Shown: positions 1 to 10,086, counted from the first letter of the stretch. The stretch is 64,000 bases of DNA from Devosia sp. Root436 (GCF_001426345.1 NZ_LMEM01000009.1:124001-188000), one strand, 5' to 3'. The notes: generated from the sequence alone by a model not told the origin. Translations and numbers: made by a program.

Positions 1-1
1 C

Positions 2-175
2 GCGCTGGAGCCCGAATTCTGGGCCGCGCTGGAAGCCATGGCCGCCGAAAAATCCCTGACCATGGCGGGCCTGATTCGTGCCATCGACGAAAACCGTGAA
101 ACCGCCAACCTGTCCTCGGCGGCGCGGCTTGCCGTATTGCGCTGGTATCAGGGCAAGGTCGGCCAAAGCGGCTGA
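2..175 (+). CDS. ribbon-helix-helix domain protein, C-terminal part
   Basis: The last 57 codons of a plus-strand gene whose start lies before the window, ending in TGA. The visible part reads as an amphipathic helix, a turn and a second helix (AEKSLTMAGLIRAID, then SSAARLAVLRWYQ), which fits the small alphaproteobacterial ribbon-helix-helix proteins (RHH_4, COG4321) thought to bind DNA. It is convergent with the AsmA-family gene, with 6 bp between stop codons. The family call comes from the pattern of the fragment and is moderately sure; target genes cannot be guessed. Confidence 0.6.
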   Translation, partial: ALEPEFWAALEAMAAEKSLTMAGLIRAIDENRETANLSSAARLAVLRWYQGKVGQSG

Positions 176-181
176 ATCGCC

Positions 182-3100
182 CTAGAACAGCGGCTGGTTC
201 ACGCCTGAGCCGATGGGCTGATTGACCACGGGCGGCAGGCCCAGGTCCAGCGGCCCTTGGATCGGCTGGGTCGGCAGCGTCTGGATCGACGGGCTGGTCT
301 GGGGTGCCTGCTGTTGCTGCAGCCGCAGCGCTTCTTCCTCCGCGGCCTGTCGGGCCGCCTCTTCGGCGGCAAGCCGCGCCGCTTCCTCGGCGGCACGGCG
401 GCGCTGTTCCTCGATCAGGCGGTTGCGCTCCTCGGCGGCGGCGCGCTGGCGCTCCGCATCCTCGGCGCGCAGGATTTCGAGCCGGTCCACTTCCAGTTCA
501 TTGGCCCGCACCATCACCGCCGCCACCATCTCGCCCAGATCCAGCGTCACCTCAGGCGCCAGCAGCGTGCCGGCCAGCCGCGTGATGATACGCGACGTAT
601 CGGGACCGACGAGACCACCTTCATCCGCGAAGTCCCGTGGGGTCATCACGAACCCGCCGCCGAGACCCAGGTCGGCCAGCGTCAGGTTGATATCCCCGGC
701 CAGCCTGGCCCCCTCGCCATCGACGATGAAATTGGCCAGCCGCACCACGCCCCCGGCTATCGAGAATGCGCCGGTGGCCGTCGGGGCGGTAAGCGGGCCT
801 CGCCCCAGTGCCAGCCCCATAATGGTGCTCATGGCGTCGGGCTCCATTTCGAGCACACCATCGAGCCCGGCCACGGTGGGGTAGATCTCGGGCGACATCT
901 GATCGATCGTCAGGCCGGTCAGCGTGAAATTGCCCTCGCCCGCCATGACGCGCATCGCCTCCGCCAGGCTGGCGCCGGTGGCCTCGAAACGCAGCCCGCC
1001 ATCGAGCACGCCGTCGAGCATAGCGGCGACGGCCGGCGGCGCGATCACCGCAATTGGCGCCGCCGTCAGGCTCACGCGCCCGCTCACGGTCTTGTCGACC
1101 AGCGGGCCGGCACAGCAGACCGTGACATCGAGACCGACCGTGCCCAGGTCCGCCACCGCCTCGAAGCGAGCGAGCCGTGTCCGCGTCTCGTCCCAGCTCA
1201 ATTCGAAGCTGGTCTTGCCCAGCCGTTCGACACCGCCAGCCGCCAGCGCACCGGCCGTCACAGCCACCGTGCCGCGTGTCTGACGGGCGCTCCCGCCGAG
1301 CGAAATCGGTCCCTCGGGCCAGACCTCGCTGCCGCCGACCAGTGCCGCCGGGCCGAACAGCGTCACTGCCAGCCCTTCGGCCGACACCAGGTCCACCGCG
1401 ATATCGCCTGCCACGGCCGCCGTGCTGCCGGTGCGCGACAGCGACAGCTCGCCGGCAAAGCCGGTCTCGCCTGATGTTCCGCTGATTTCGGTCAGCCGTG
1501 CCAGCCGCTCACCCTCGAAATGCAGTTGCGCGCTGCCCTTTGCCATCGGCAGTGTCAGGCCGCGCGCGCCGACGATCCGCGCCAGCCCGCCGGCATCGGC
1601 CAGCGCAATGTCCAGCCGGCCCGTGCCTTGGATTTCGCCATTGTCCAGCGACAGCAGATTGCCGGCATAGCTGATGCTCTCACCGCCCAGGCTTGCCGTG
1701 ACGGTGCTGTCGAGGCTGTTGCTCGGCGCGCCCTCTAGGCTCAGGCTCACCAGCATGGAGCCATCCCCCGCAAAGAGCGGAATATCGCCAAGCCCGATCT
1801 GCCGGGTTAGCCCGGCAATATCGGTGGATTCGAGCCCCATCGTGACCCGCAGCGGCGCCGTGGCCAGCGTCCCGATGCCAGCCCCGAGTTCGGCGCGCAT
1901 ATTGAACTTGCCCACGCCCAGCGAGCCCGCCAGCGTCACCGTCTGCCCGCCATCCACCGGCTCGCCGAGGTCGACCAGCAGGTCTGCCGGGGCGGACAAG
2001 GCCAGTGCGTCGCGCCAGCTTTGCGGCACATCGAGCAGGCTGTAGAAGCGCGCCAGGGCGGGTGCGTCGCCCGCATCGATCCGCACCATGCCCGAGCCGA
2101 AAATATCAGGCGCGGCGGCCGTGCCCCCCGCCGTCAGGGTCGCGTCGAATCCGACGCCCCCCCAGTCATCGGCGGATAGCCGCGAAAAGCTCACTTCGCC
2201 GCCGCGCCATTGTCCCTCCGCCACGAGGCCCGTTCCATCGAGCCCCAGCACGCGGGCGCCCTTGCTGGTCAGCGAGAAGCTGCCATAGGGAAAGCTGATG
2301 CCAAAGGACGGTTCGGCCACGATATCGGGCAGCAAAGCCGCGACCATCGCGCTGCCCCTCGCGCCCAGCTCATCGAAATGCGCCACCAGGTCGAGCCGCT
2401 TTTCCTCGCCGAAGCCGAGGCGGACTTCGACACCATGCGGGCGCTCGTTGAGCGTCAGCACGCCGTTGACGAGCCCCAGAGCATCGCCCGCCAGCATGAC
2501 GCGCCCACTGAGCGCACCGGGTTCGTTGAACAACGCATTGCCCTCATCCGCCTTGCGCCAGAGGGCGGCCAGGCCATCGAGCCGGGCACTTGCCAGCGAA
2601 ACATCGCCGCTGAAGGCCGGGCGCCCGCTTTCACTGGTCAGTTGTCCGTTGATCCGCAACTCGGTATCGCCAGGCAGTTGGGCGATGAATTGCTCGATCT
2701 GCCATGCCGAACCATCGGTCCGCGCATCCATGAGGACATTGCGCAGAGCAAAGCCGCGCAGACCCACTTCGGCCAGGTCGATCCCCACCCGGCCCGCCAT
2801 GGGCGGAATGATCGGCGCGGGCAGTTCCGAGAGCAGCCGCACCGCCTCATAGGGCAAGGTGGTCGCGTCCTCCTTGGCATCGCGCGGCGACAAGGAGAAC
2901 ACGCCGCCCGAAATCACCGCGTCGAAGCTCCTGACATCGCCGAGTTGGATGCTCGCCGCGCCGGTCAGTCGCGTGCCGGCCCGGTTCTCGTCCGGCCGCA
3001 GCGTATAGCCCGAGAGCACGATGCGGTCGGTCGAGCCGGTGACCTTGCTTTCCAGCACCAGATCGCCGCGAATATCGGTCGCGACGTCGGTTGCCGGCGG

Positions 3101-3820
3101 CCTCTGGCGATAGACCATGTCCCCGTCGAATTTGGGCGCCATGCCGGGCGCCAGCAGCCCCTCCAGCGACAGCGAGAACGCATTCGACACCGGCTGCAGG
3201 AACAGCGACACCCGCGCCTTGCCGGCCTCGTCGACCATGCCCGAATTGAAGCGTACGCCATAAGGCTCGTTGCGATAGCTCCCATTGCCCTGGAACGAGA
3301 ACGGGCCGCTGAAACTGGCGAGGCGCAAGTCCCCGCTGACCGCGTTGGCGACGAAATTCTCGCCCGACCGGCGGTCCATCAGCCGCACCGTGGCATCGAT
3401 GACCGTCGTCTGCCCCAGGCCTACCCCACCGGTGCCGGATGCCAGGGCGACCCCGCTGCCGAAAAAACCGCTTTCGTCGATGGTGAAATCGACCACCGGA
3501 CGGCGCAGTACCAGGCGGGTAACATTGTAATTGTCGCGCAGGAAATCCATCAGCGAGAATTCGGCCTCGACGCTGTCCACCGTCGCAGCCGGCTCCTCGG
3601 GCGAACCCACCAGCACGTCGGAAAACCGCAGGCGCGGCTGCGGCAGCAGCGTGAAATCGATATCGCCCCGCACCGTGACCGGCGTGCCGAGAACATCAGT
3701 CGCCAGCTCTTCCATCCGCCCGCGATAATCGCTCCAGCGAATGAAATGCGGCGCGATGAACGCGCCGGCCAGCACGATGATCGCCAGCAGGCCGACGACG
3801 ATGTAGATGCGATTGAGCAC
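182..3820 (-). CDS. AsmA family protein
   Basis: A 1212-residue protein with one N-terminal membrane segment (about residues 5-25, IYIVVGLLAIIVLAGAFIAP) followed by the FIRWSDYRGRMEELATDVLG region typical of AsmA N-termini, then a long beta-rich body made of repeated short strands. An AsmA_2-like C-terminal part lies near residues 950-1110. It ends in a charged Glu/Ala/Arg helix (about 1125-1170) and a Pro/Gln-rich tail. AsmA-like proteins are inner-membrane-anchored periplasmic proteins linked to outer-membrane assembly and lipid transport. The start is GTG; no ATG near it gives the membrane segment. It stands alone between convergent and same-strand neighbours. The substrate is unknown. Confidence 0.85.
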   Translation of the reverse strand: MLNRIYIVVGLLAIIVLAGAFIAPHFIRWSDYRGRMEELATDVLGTPVTVRGDIDFTLLPQPRLRFSDVLVGSPEEPAATVDSVEAEFSLMDFLRDNYNVTRLVLRRPVVDFTIDESGFFGSGVALASGTGGVGLGQTTVIDATVRLMDRRSGENFVANAVSGDLRLASFSGPFSFQGNGSYRNEPYGVRFNSGMVDEAGKARVSLFLQPVSNAFSLSLEGLLAPGMAPKFDGDMVYRQRPPATDVATDIRGDLVLESKVTGSTDRIVLSGYTLRPDENRAGTRLTGAASIQLGDVRSFDAVISGGVFSLSPRDAKEDATTLPYEAVRLLSELPAPIIPPMAGRVGIDLAEVGLRGFALRNVLMDARTDGSAWQIEQFIAQLPGDTELRINGQLTSESGRPAFSGDVSLASARLDGLAALWRKADEGNALFNEPGALSGRVMLAGDALGLVNGVLTLNERPHGVEVRLGFGEEKRLDLVAHFDELGARGSAMVAALLPDIVAEPSFGISFPYGSFSLTSKGARVLGLDGTGLVAEGQWRGGEVSFSRLSADDWGGVGFDATLTAGGTAAAPDIFGSGMVRIDAGDAPALARFYSLLDVPQSWRDALALSAPADLLVDLGEPVDGGQTVTLAGSLGVGKFNMRAELGAGIGTLATAPLRVTMGLESTDIAGLTRQIGLGDIPLFAGDGSMLVSLSLEGAPSNSLDSTVTASLGGESISYAGNLLSLDNGEIQGTGRLDIALADAGGLARIVGARGLTLPMAKGSAQLHFEGERLARLTEISGTSGETGFAGELSLSRTGSTAAVAGDIAVDLVSAEGLAVTLFGPAALVGGSEVWPEGPISLGGSARQTRGTVAVTAGALAAGGVERLGKTSFELSWDETRTRLARFEAVADLGTVGLDVTVCCAGPLVDKTVSGRVSLTAAPIAVIAPPAVAAMLDGVLDGGLRFEATGASLAEAMRVMAGEGNFTLTGLTIDQMSPEIYPTVAGLDGVLEMEPDAMSTIMGLALGRGPLTAPTATGAFSIAGGVVRLANFIVDGEGARLAGDINLTLADLGLGGGFVMTPRDFADEGGLVGPDTSRIITRLAGTLLAPEVTLDLGEMVAAVMVRANELEVDRLEILRAEDAERQRAAAEERNRLIEEQRRRAAEEAARLAAEEAARQAAEEEALRLQQQQAPQTSPSIQTLPTQPIQGPLDLGLPPVVNQPIGSGVNQPLF

Positions 3821-3973
3821 TGTGCGTGACTATCCGATTTCCCGCGGCAGAGTGTAGGCATGCGGGCTTTCGGCGCAACCCCGCCATTGCCTCGATACAT
3901 ATGAGATTTGTCCCGCCCAAAACGAAGCGGCCGGACCTTTCGGCCCGGCCACTCTCATCGCGGTTGCAATGCC

Positions 3974-6145
3974 TTACAGCGCGCCGATGGACCAGAAGAA
4001 GGTCTCGCCCGAGCTGTCGTCGACGCCGTCATTGTCGGTGATCACGAAGCCGTTGCCGGCAGCATCGACAGCGAAGCTCTCGACCTTGTCGACCACATAG
4101 CCATTATTGGCGGCGAGATCGGGCACGAGGTCACGCACCAGTTCCTTGCCGACGGTGGGCAAATTGCCGCCGAGTTCGGCCGGAACCAACGCGGTCACCG
4201 GCACGCGGTAGAGCGCCTTGAGCTTGGCGTTGCCGGCGATCTGGTTGTCGCGCTCGATGATATAGGCGTAGTCACCATGGACGGTGATTTCGCTCAGGCC
4301 CACCCAGCCGCCTTCCGGCGCCTTTTCGAGCGGGTAGCGTACCGCGCCCCATTCTTCGGTGTCGGTATTGTAGGAGACGAGCTTCACGAAGCCCTTCTCG
4401 TCATCCTTCCACTCGCGCTGGATGGCGATCCACAGCGTATCGCCGATCCTGGCCACGCCTTCGGCACCCGACCGGGTTTCACCGGCCAGCAGAGCCGCCG
4501 GATAGGCGATCTCGTCTTCGATCTCGCCCTCGGCATTGACGTGGTAGAGCGCATGCGGGGTCAGCTTGCCCGTATCGCCTTCCGAAGCCAGCCAGAAACC
4601 GCCCTCGCCGTCCAGCGTGATGCCCTCGAGGTCGAGCTTCTGTGCCGGAACGCCATCGCGGGTCACCACGGTCTTCTTGACGATGCGGGCCGGCTTGGCG
4701 GTCGCGTCGATGGTGTAGATTGCGGCTTCCGTGAAGGCGCTGTCGCTGACGGCATAGATAATGCCCGGCTTTTCGGCGTCGCCCACGGCGCCCGAAAGCG
4801 CGGCCCAGCCGATCGGCCTCCCGTCGGCATCGAGGTCCGAGATGATCTGCGGATAGGCCGGCTCGCTTTCGCTGAGCGCGAAGATCATGACATGGGCGCC
4901 GGCCAGCCCATCGGGGCTGAGGTCGGTTTCATTGGCCGTCACGTAGAGGTTGCGCGACGGAATGGCCAGCGCGCCTTCCGGGCCAAGGCCCGAGGGAACT
5001 GACTGCCAGTATTCCGGCACATCGCCGGTATCCTTGTAGATGGCGACCAGCGAGGAGCGCTCCTGATTGACGAAGATGAACCTGGTCTCGCCGAACGTGC
5101 CGACTTCCATGCCTTCGGGCTCGACGCCCTTGGCGTCCGAACGGCCTTCCGGATAATGGCCGAGCTGCGCCGCGATATATTCCATCGACGGACCACTTTC
5201 GTAGAGCTCGGTGCCGTCCTTGTGGAAAATGGTGAAGCCGCGCGAGCCGCCTTCATAATCGCCCTCATTGGCGATGATGATGCGATTGTCGTCGAGCCAC
5301 TGCACGGCATCGGGCTCGCGTTTGCGGCCCGGCTGGCTCTCGGTGAAGCTGAGGCGGCCGTCTTCGGTCGCGTCGACCCCTTCGAGATCGACCGTACCAG
5401 CGCTGAAATCATTGATGATTTCGCCGGTTTCGCCATTGAGGATGACGATGTGGTTGTTTTCCTGCAGCGTCACGGCCAGTTCGTTGAGGCTGTTGAAGTC
5501 GGTATATTCCGGCTCGGCATCTTCGGCTGCGAAGTCGGCGACGCCAGCCAGTTCGGTGACGCGCATTGTGCCGCAATCGACCGTGCCATCGGCGACGTCG
5601 AATAAGGTGATATTGCCGCTCGGCAGTTGCGGGATCGCGCCGTCATTGAACTCTTCATTGCGCTGGTTTTCCATCGAGATGGCGATCAGCGAGGCATCCA
5701 TATTCTTGGCGATGGCGTCGGGCTGGCCGCCCAGATCGCAGGTGACCTCGATGGTCTTGCTGGCGATGTCGATGACCGAGAGATAGCCGGTTGGCGCGGT
5801 GAAATCCTCGGTCGTGTCCGAAGTCACCAGTGCCTTGCCGCCGATAACGGCAACCGAGGTCGGGCCGCCCTCGAGCGCCACGAAGCCGGCCGGCTTGGGC
5901 GCGGCCGGATCGGTGATATCGACAAAGCCGATGCCGCCCAGCAGGGCATTGGAATAGACCAGCGTCATGCCGTCTTCGGTGGCGGTGATGATTTCGGCCG
6001 AATTCTCGACACCGGCTTCGGAGTCGGGATTGTTCAGCGCCACCGGAAAGCTGGCAATGCGGTTGAAATATTCGGCGGCGGTGACCGAAGCCGTCGTGGC
6101 CAGCAATGCGGCGGTGATCGCAACCAGATGTCTTGGCTTAAGCAT
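3974..6145 (-). CDS. esterase-like/phytase-like beta-propeller protein, secreted
   Basis: A 723-residue protein with a clear Sec signal peptide (MLKPRHLVAITAALLATTASVTA) and many repeats of propeller blades. The N-terminal half resembles the choice-of-anchor/surface propeller type (SVAVIGGKALVTSDT, DGRLSFTESQPG). The C-terminal half (about 430-720) matches the phytase-like esterase domain (PF13449), with LDLEGITLDGEGGFWLASEGD and ending SFAVDAAGNGFVITDNDG. Such proteins are periplasmic or secreted and may act on phosphate esters, but the activity is rarely tested. I chose the internal ATG because it starts the signal peptide and has AGGGG just upstream; the open frame extends 33 codons further. 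It is divergent from uvrD. Confidence 0.8.
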   Translation of the reverse strand: MLKPRHLVAITAALLATTASVTAAEYFNRIASFPVALNNPDSEAGVENSAEIITATEDGMTLVYSNALLGGIGFVDITDPAAPKPAGFVALEGGPTSVAVIGGKALVTSDTTEDFTAPTGYLSVIDIASKTIEVTCDLGGQPDAIAKNMDASLIAISMENQRNEEFNDGAIPQLPSGNITLFDVADGTVDCGTMRVTELAGVADFAAEDAEPEYTDFNSLNELAVTLQENNHIVILNGETGEIINDFSAGTVDLEGVDATEDGRLSFTESQPGRKREPDAVQWLDDNRIIIANEGDYEGGSRGFTIFHKDGTELYESGPSMEYIAAQLGHYPEGRSDAKGVEPEGMEVGTFGETRFIFVNQERSSLVAIYKDTGDVPEYWQSVPSGLGPEGALAIPSRNLYVTANETDLSPDGLAGAHVMIFALSESEPAYPQIISDLDADGRPIGWAALSGAVGDAEKPGIIYAVSDSAFTEAAIYTIDATAKPARIVKKTVVTRDGVPAQKLDLEGITLDGEGGFWLASEGDTGKLTPHALYHVNAEGEIEDEIAYPAALLAGETRSGAEGVARIGDTLWIAIQREWKDDEKGFVKLVSYNTDTEEWGAVRYPLEKAPEGGWVGLSEITVHGDYAYIIERDNQIAGNAKLKALYRVPVTALVPAELGGNLPTVGKELVRDLVPDLAANNGYVVDKVESFAVDAAGNGFVITDNDGVDDSSGETFFWSIGAL

Positions 6146-6346
6146 GATGGAGCCCCTGTTGGAATAGGCTCCGCTTAGGGCGGCCGAAAGACAGCGACGT
6201 GACACAGCCATGACGGATCGGTGACAGGCCGCCGTTCTATACACCGGGCGTGCCAGACCCTATATTGCCGACGAGAACAAAATAAGATTCGTCAATCCCC
6301 GCGCTGCGTCTGCCGGCCCCGGCACGCGGCGATGGAAAGGCCCCTA

Positions 6347-8689
6347 ATGCCCGGTGTACCCCACCCAATCGACCGCCCGTCATCAGGGCCGATCACCAGC
6401 CAGTTCGGCCGGAGCCAGGCGCCTGATTACCTCAAAGGTCTCAATGAGGAGCAGCGCGAGGCGGTGCTGACTATCGACGGACCATTGCTCGTCCTGGCGG
6501 GCGCCGGCACCGGCAAGACGCGCGTGCTGACGACGCGCATCGCCCATATCCTCACCACCAAGCGCGCCTGGCCGTCAGAAATCCTCTCTGTGACCTTCAC
6601 CAACAAGGCCGCCCGCGAGATGAAGGAGCGCATTGGCCACCTCGTCGGATCAGGCGTCGAGGGCATGCCGTGGCTGGGCACCTTCCACTCCATCGGCGCC
6701 CGCATCCTGCGCCGCCATGCCGAACTGGTGGGGCTCAGGTCCGATTTCACCATTCTCGATACCGACGACCAGATCCGCCTCATCAAGCAGCTTCTCGATG
6801 CCGAAAATATCGACGAGAAGCGCTGGCCGGCCCGCCAGTTTGCCGGGATGATGGACACTTGGAAGAACCGTGGCCTCTTGCCCAGGGACGTGTCGCCTGC
6901 CGATAGCGGCTCCTACGCCAATGGCCGGGGCGCCAAGCTCTATGGCGACTATCAGGCCCGGCTCAAAGTGCTCAACGCCGCCGATTTCGGCGACCTGCTG
7001 CTCGAAAACATCCGCCTGTTTAGGGAATATCCGGATGTGCTGGCCGACTATCATCGGCGCTTCAAATACATGCTGGTAGACGAATATCAGGACAGCAACG
7101 TCGCCCAATATCTCTGGCTGCGCCTGCTGGCGCAGGGCAAGCCCGCCAGCGAAGCCAATATCTGCGTCGTCGGCGACGATGATCAGTCCATCTATGGCTG
7201 GCGCGGCGCCGAGGTCGACAACATCCTGCGCTTCGAGAAGGATTTTCCCGGCGCCAGGGTCATCAAGCTGGAGCGCAATTATCGGTCCACCGGCAACATC
7301 CTCAAGGCCGCCTCCTCCGTAATCGCCTTCAACGAAGATCGCCTGGGCAAGACACTGCACAACGACACTGTCGAAAAAGGCGAACTGCTTTCCGTCACCT
7401 CATTGTGGGACAGCGAGGAGGAAGCCCGTACCGTCGGCGACGAAATCGAGAACTATCAGCGCCAGGGCGAACCCCTCAACTCCATGGCCATCCTCGTCCG
7501 CGCCTCGCACCAGATGCGCTCCTTTGAGGAACGCTTCATCACGCTGGGCCTGAATTACCGGGTCATTGGCGGCCCGCGCTTCTACGAACGCAAGGAAATC
7601 CGCGACGCTATCGCCTATCTGCGCGTCGTCTCCAACCCATCCGATGGCCTGAGTTTCGAGCGCATCGTCAACGTGCCCAAGCGCGGCCTCGGCGATAGCA
7701 CCGTACAGATTCTCTACAATGCCTCGCGCTCGGCCAATGTGTCATTGCTGGCAGCCACGCGCATGCTGCTCGAAACCGAAGAGCTAAAGCCCAAGCAGCG
7801 CACCACCCTGCGCGAGCTGGTGGCCCAGTTCGATCATTGGTCGGCCCGCCTGCAGTCGCTGCCGCATTGGGAGCTCGCCCAGCAAATCCTCGACGAGAGC
7901 GGCTACACCGCCATGTGGCAGGCCGACAAATCGCCGGACGCCCCGGGGCGCCTCGAAAACCTCAAGGAACTCGTGCGTTCCATGGAAGACTTCGAGACGC
8001 TGGGCGGCTTTCTTGAACACATCTCGCTGGTGATGGATCGCGACACGGCCGAGGCCGAAGACGCCGTCTCCATCATGACGCTGCACTCGGCCAAGGGCCT
8101 CGAATTCGACACCGTCTTCCTGCCCGGCTGGGAGGAAGGCCTGTTCCCCAGCCAGCGCACCATGGACGAAAGTGGCCGCGCCGGTCTCGAGGAGGAGCGG
8201 CGCCTGGCCTATGTCGGCATCACCCGCGCCCGCAAGCGCGCCCGGCTATCGGTGGCGCAGAACCGCCGCATCAACGGCCTCTGGCAATCGGCCATTCCAT
8301 CCCGCTTCCTCGACGAACTCCCAGCCGACGCCGTCGAGGTCAAGGATACCGGCTCATCCTATGGCGGCTACGGCTATGGCGGCGGTGCCAGCAGCCGCTT
8401 CAACAAGGCCGACCCCTTCGAAAGCGTCTACGAGACGCCCGGCTGGCAGCGCGCGCGCAACCAGCAGGCCAATCGCAAGAGCGCTGGCCCGCTCACCATC
8501 GAGGGCGACCTCGTCGCCCGCTCTGTCGATCTCGGCAATGACCGCTCGGCCTTCGGCCTCGGCGAACGGGTGTTCCACCTCAAATTCGGCTATGGCGCGA
8601 TCATCGACATCGAAGGCAACAAACTCAGTATCGAATTCGAGAAGGCCGGACGGAAAAAGGTGCTGGAGAGCTTTATCAAGAAGGCTTGA
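6347..8689 (+). CDS. uvrD: ATP-dependent DNA helicase UvrD/PcrA
   Basis: A 780-residue superfamily 1A helicase with all expected motifs: Q-motif LNEEQREAV, Walker A AGAGTGKT (51-58), DEYQDSN (motif II), GDDDQSIYGWRGA (III), LERNYRS (IV), TLHSAKGLEFD (V) and LAYVGITRAR (VI). A Gly/Tyr-rich linker precedes a C-terminal Tudor-like element ending FIKKA, as in PcrA/UvrD, where it contacts RNA polymerase. UvrD unwinds 3'-to-5' in nucleotide-excision and mismatch repair. The ATG chosen has GGAAAGG 6 bp upstream; an earlier in-frame ATG lacks one. A 122-bp hairpin follows the stop. Confidence 0.93.
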   Translation: MPGVPHPIDRPSSGPITSQFGRSQAPDYLKGLNEEQREAVLTIDGPLLVLAGAGTGKTRVLTTRIAHILTTKRAWPSEILSVTFTNKAAREMKERIGHLVGSGVEGMPWLGTFHSIGARILRRHAELVGLRSDFTILDTDDQIRLIKQLLDAENIDEKRWPARQFAGMMDTWKNRGLLPRDVSPADSGSYANGRGAKLYGDYQARLKVLNAADFGDLLLENIRLFREYPDVLADYHRRFKYMLVDEYQDSNVAQYLWLRLLAQGKPASEANICVVGDDDQSIYGWRGAEVDNILRFEKDFPGARVIKLERNYRSTGNILKAASSVIAFNEDRLGKTLHNDTVEKGELLSVTSLWDSEEEARTVGDEIENYQRQGEPLNSMAILVRASHQMRSFEERFITLGLNYRVIGGPRFYERKEIRDAIAYLRVVSNPSDGLSFERIVNVPKRGLGDSTVQILYNASRSANVSLLAATRMLLETEELKPKQRTTLRELVAQFDHWSARLQSLPHWELAQQILDESGYTAMWQADKSPDAPGRLENLKELVRSMEDFETLGGFLEHISLVMDRDTAEAEDAVSIMTLHSAKGLEFDTVFLPGWEEGLFPSQRTMDESGRAGLEEERRLAYVGITRARKRARLSVAQNRRINGLWQSAIPSRFLDELPADAVEVKDTGSSYGGYGYGGGASSRFNKADPFESVYETPGWQRARNQQANRKSAGPLTIEGDLVARSVDLGNDRSAFGLGERVFHLKFGYGAIIDIEGNKLSIEFEKAGRKKVLESFIKKA

Positions 8690-8694
8690 GTGCC

Positions 8695-8816
8695 ACGCCC
8701 TCGTGGTTCGAGGCTCGCAAGAGCTCGCACCTCGCCATGAGGCTACTTATGGCTCGGTGTATCAGTAGCCCTCATAGTGAGGTGCGCTTCTTCAGCGCCT
8801 CGAACCACGAGGGCGT
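8695..8816. repeat. 122-bp hairpin repeat between convergent genes
   Basis: The outer 20 bp at 8695-8714 are a perfect inverted copy of 8797-8816. Inside them lies a further imperfect inverted repeat (CACCTCGCCATGAGG against CCTCATAGTGAGGTG). The element fills the gap between uvrD and the unknown gene at 8822. Long hairpins of this kind, rich in CCTCATRGTGAGG and TTCGAGGC, are widespread intergenic repeats in Hyphomicrobiales, as I recall them. It may act as a two-way terminator or mRNA stabiliser; that role is inferred. Confidence 0.85.
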
Positions 8817-8821
8817 CCCGC

Positions 8822-9244
8822 CTAAGGAAACCGCTTCCCGATCTCCGCCAGATAGGCCCTGGCCAGCGTCCCGAACCGCTCCGCGTCCAGCGCGATCGTC
8901 TGCCCCACCGCGATGCCCACGGCCGATTTGTCCGCCTTGTACTTGATCGTCTTGTTCTCCCTAAGCACCCCATCATGCTCCATGATGGAATCGCTCAGCA
9001 TCCGCACTTCGTTGAGCGGATTGCCATCCTTGCCTTCGGCGCCGCGCATGCGATGCATGAAGTGGTGGTCGAGGACGAGCAGCATGCTGTTGAAATAGCC
9101 CGGCGCGAAGGCCGCAAGGGCGGCTTCGGCCTTGGCATTGCCCTTCACGGCAGTAGCGAGGGCAGCATAGGCGGCCAGTTGTTCCTCCACCTTGGCGGCG
9201 GTGAGCTGCACATAGACTTCCGGATAGCTGGTTACGGCGAGCAC
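8822..9244 (-). CDS. hypothetical protein, 140 aa, helical
   Basis: I do not recognise this protein. It is 140 residues, without a signal peptide or membrane segment, and reads as an all-helical fold with Ala-rich stretches ([16 protein letters not shown]). The most distinctive part is near the centre: [20 protein letters not shown] followed by NPLNEVRML, with two adjacent His, a third His four residues on, and several Arg, which could form a ligand or metal site. The start is GTG, with AGGGGAT some 12 bp upstream. It is convergent with uvrD across the hairpin repeat. Confidence 0.65.
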   Translation of the reverse strand: MLAVTSYPEVYVQLTAAKVEEQLAAYAALATAVKGNAKAEAALAAFAPGYFNSMLLVLDHHFMHRMRGAEGKDGNPLNEVRMLSDSIMEHDGVLRENKTIKYKADKSAVGIAVGQTIALDAERFGTLARAYLAEIGKRFP

Positions 9245-9402
9245 GGCGAAACATCCCCTGTCTGCGGCCGGACCATCCGGCTTTTAACCCTTGTCGTCCA
9301 GCTTGCGCGGACTTCGACATTTTGACCAAAGATTTCTGGCCGCATCTTCCGCCGCGCCAACACCAGCCCTATCTTCTCGCGCAGCACAACAGGAGAAGCC
9401 GC

Positions 9403-9720
9403 ATGATCATCTCGACCACGCCCACGCTCGAAGGCCGTCCCGTCCGCGACTATCTCGGCATTGTCACCGGCGAGGTGATCGTCGGCGCCAATATCTTCAA
9501 GGACCTGTTTGCCAATATCCGCGACATCGTCGGCGGCCGGGCCGGCGCCTATGAAGGCGCCCTGCGCGATGCGCGCCGCCAGGCCTATGAGGAGTTGCGC
9601 TACGAAGCCGAGCGCATGGGCGCCGATGCGATCGTCGGCGTCGATCTCGACTACGAAGTGGTCGGCCAGGGCGGCTCCATGCTGATGGTGTCGATCTCGG
9701 GAACGGCGGTGAAGCTCTAA
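9403..9720 (+). CDS. YbjQ family protein (heavy-metal-binding domain, UPF0145)
   Basis: A 105-residue protein with the full family pattern: an N-terminal beta strand ([11 protein letters not shown]), the [24 protein letters not shown] core, [20 protein letters not shown] and the C-terminal [13 protein letters not shown]. Members form small oligomeric barrels of unknown job; the metal-binding name is historical. The ATG follows AGGAGAA at 6-7 bp. Its stop codon overlaps the stop of the facing ABM-domain gene by 4 bp. Confidence 0.88.
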   Translation: MIISTTPTLEGRPVRDYLGIVTGEVIVGANIFKDLFANIRDIVGGRAGAYEGALRDARRQAYEELRYEAERMGADAIVGVDLDYEVVGQGGSMLMVSISGTAVKL

Positions 9721-10007
9721 AGCCCCACCCCGCCCAGCGGTTCGGTCTCGAAGCGCTCGCCGAAGCCGGCGATCAGCGGGCGGGCGCGGGCGATGGTGGC
9801 TTGTACCTGGGGCAATTGCAGCGAACCGGCATGGCTTTCCTTGCTGTCCCAGGCCTCGGTGATCCAGAGTCCATCCTCGCTCGCTGGATCGCGTGCGATG
9901 ATGTAGCTCAGGCAACCGGGCATGGTGCCGACATTTTCGAGCAGGATGGCCAGCAATTCCTCGCGCTTGCCCGGCGCCGCCAGCATCTTGCCGATCAATC
10001 CATACAT
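9717..10007 (-). CDS. antibiotic biosynthesis monooxygenase (ABM) domain protein
   Basis: A 96-residue single-domain protein with the dimeric alpha/beta-barrel pattern of the ABM family: [21 protein letters not shown], then [35 protein letters not shown] in the middle. Members such as YgiN and HmoB-like proteins are quinol or small-aromatic monooxygenases or bind haem, so the substrate cannot be assigned. It starts about 210 bp from prmA on the other strand, across a repeat-containing gap. Confidence 0.8.
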   Translation of the reverse strand: MYGLIGKMLAAPGKREELLAILLENVGTMPGCLSYIIARDPASEDGLWITEAWDSKESHAGSLQLPQVQATIARARPLIAGFGERFETEPLGGVGL

Positions 10008-10086
10008 TCCTCTCCTCCGTTCGAATCTACACTGCCCCGCCAGCGCGGGGATAAGTCAGATTGACCTTGCAGCGGACATGGCGCAA

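Noticed and set aside
257..1474. 405-codon plus-strand open frame
   Set aside because: Antisense to the AsmA-family gene, low-complexity Arg/Gly/His-rich composition typical of GC-rich shadow frames, no ribosome site.
2210..3829. 539-codon plus-strand open frame
   Set aside because: Antisense shadow of the AsmA gene; no recognisable domain, and the minus-strand product is a coherent family protein.
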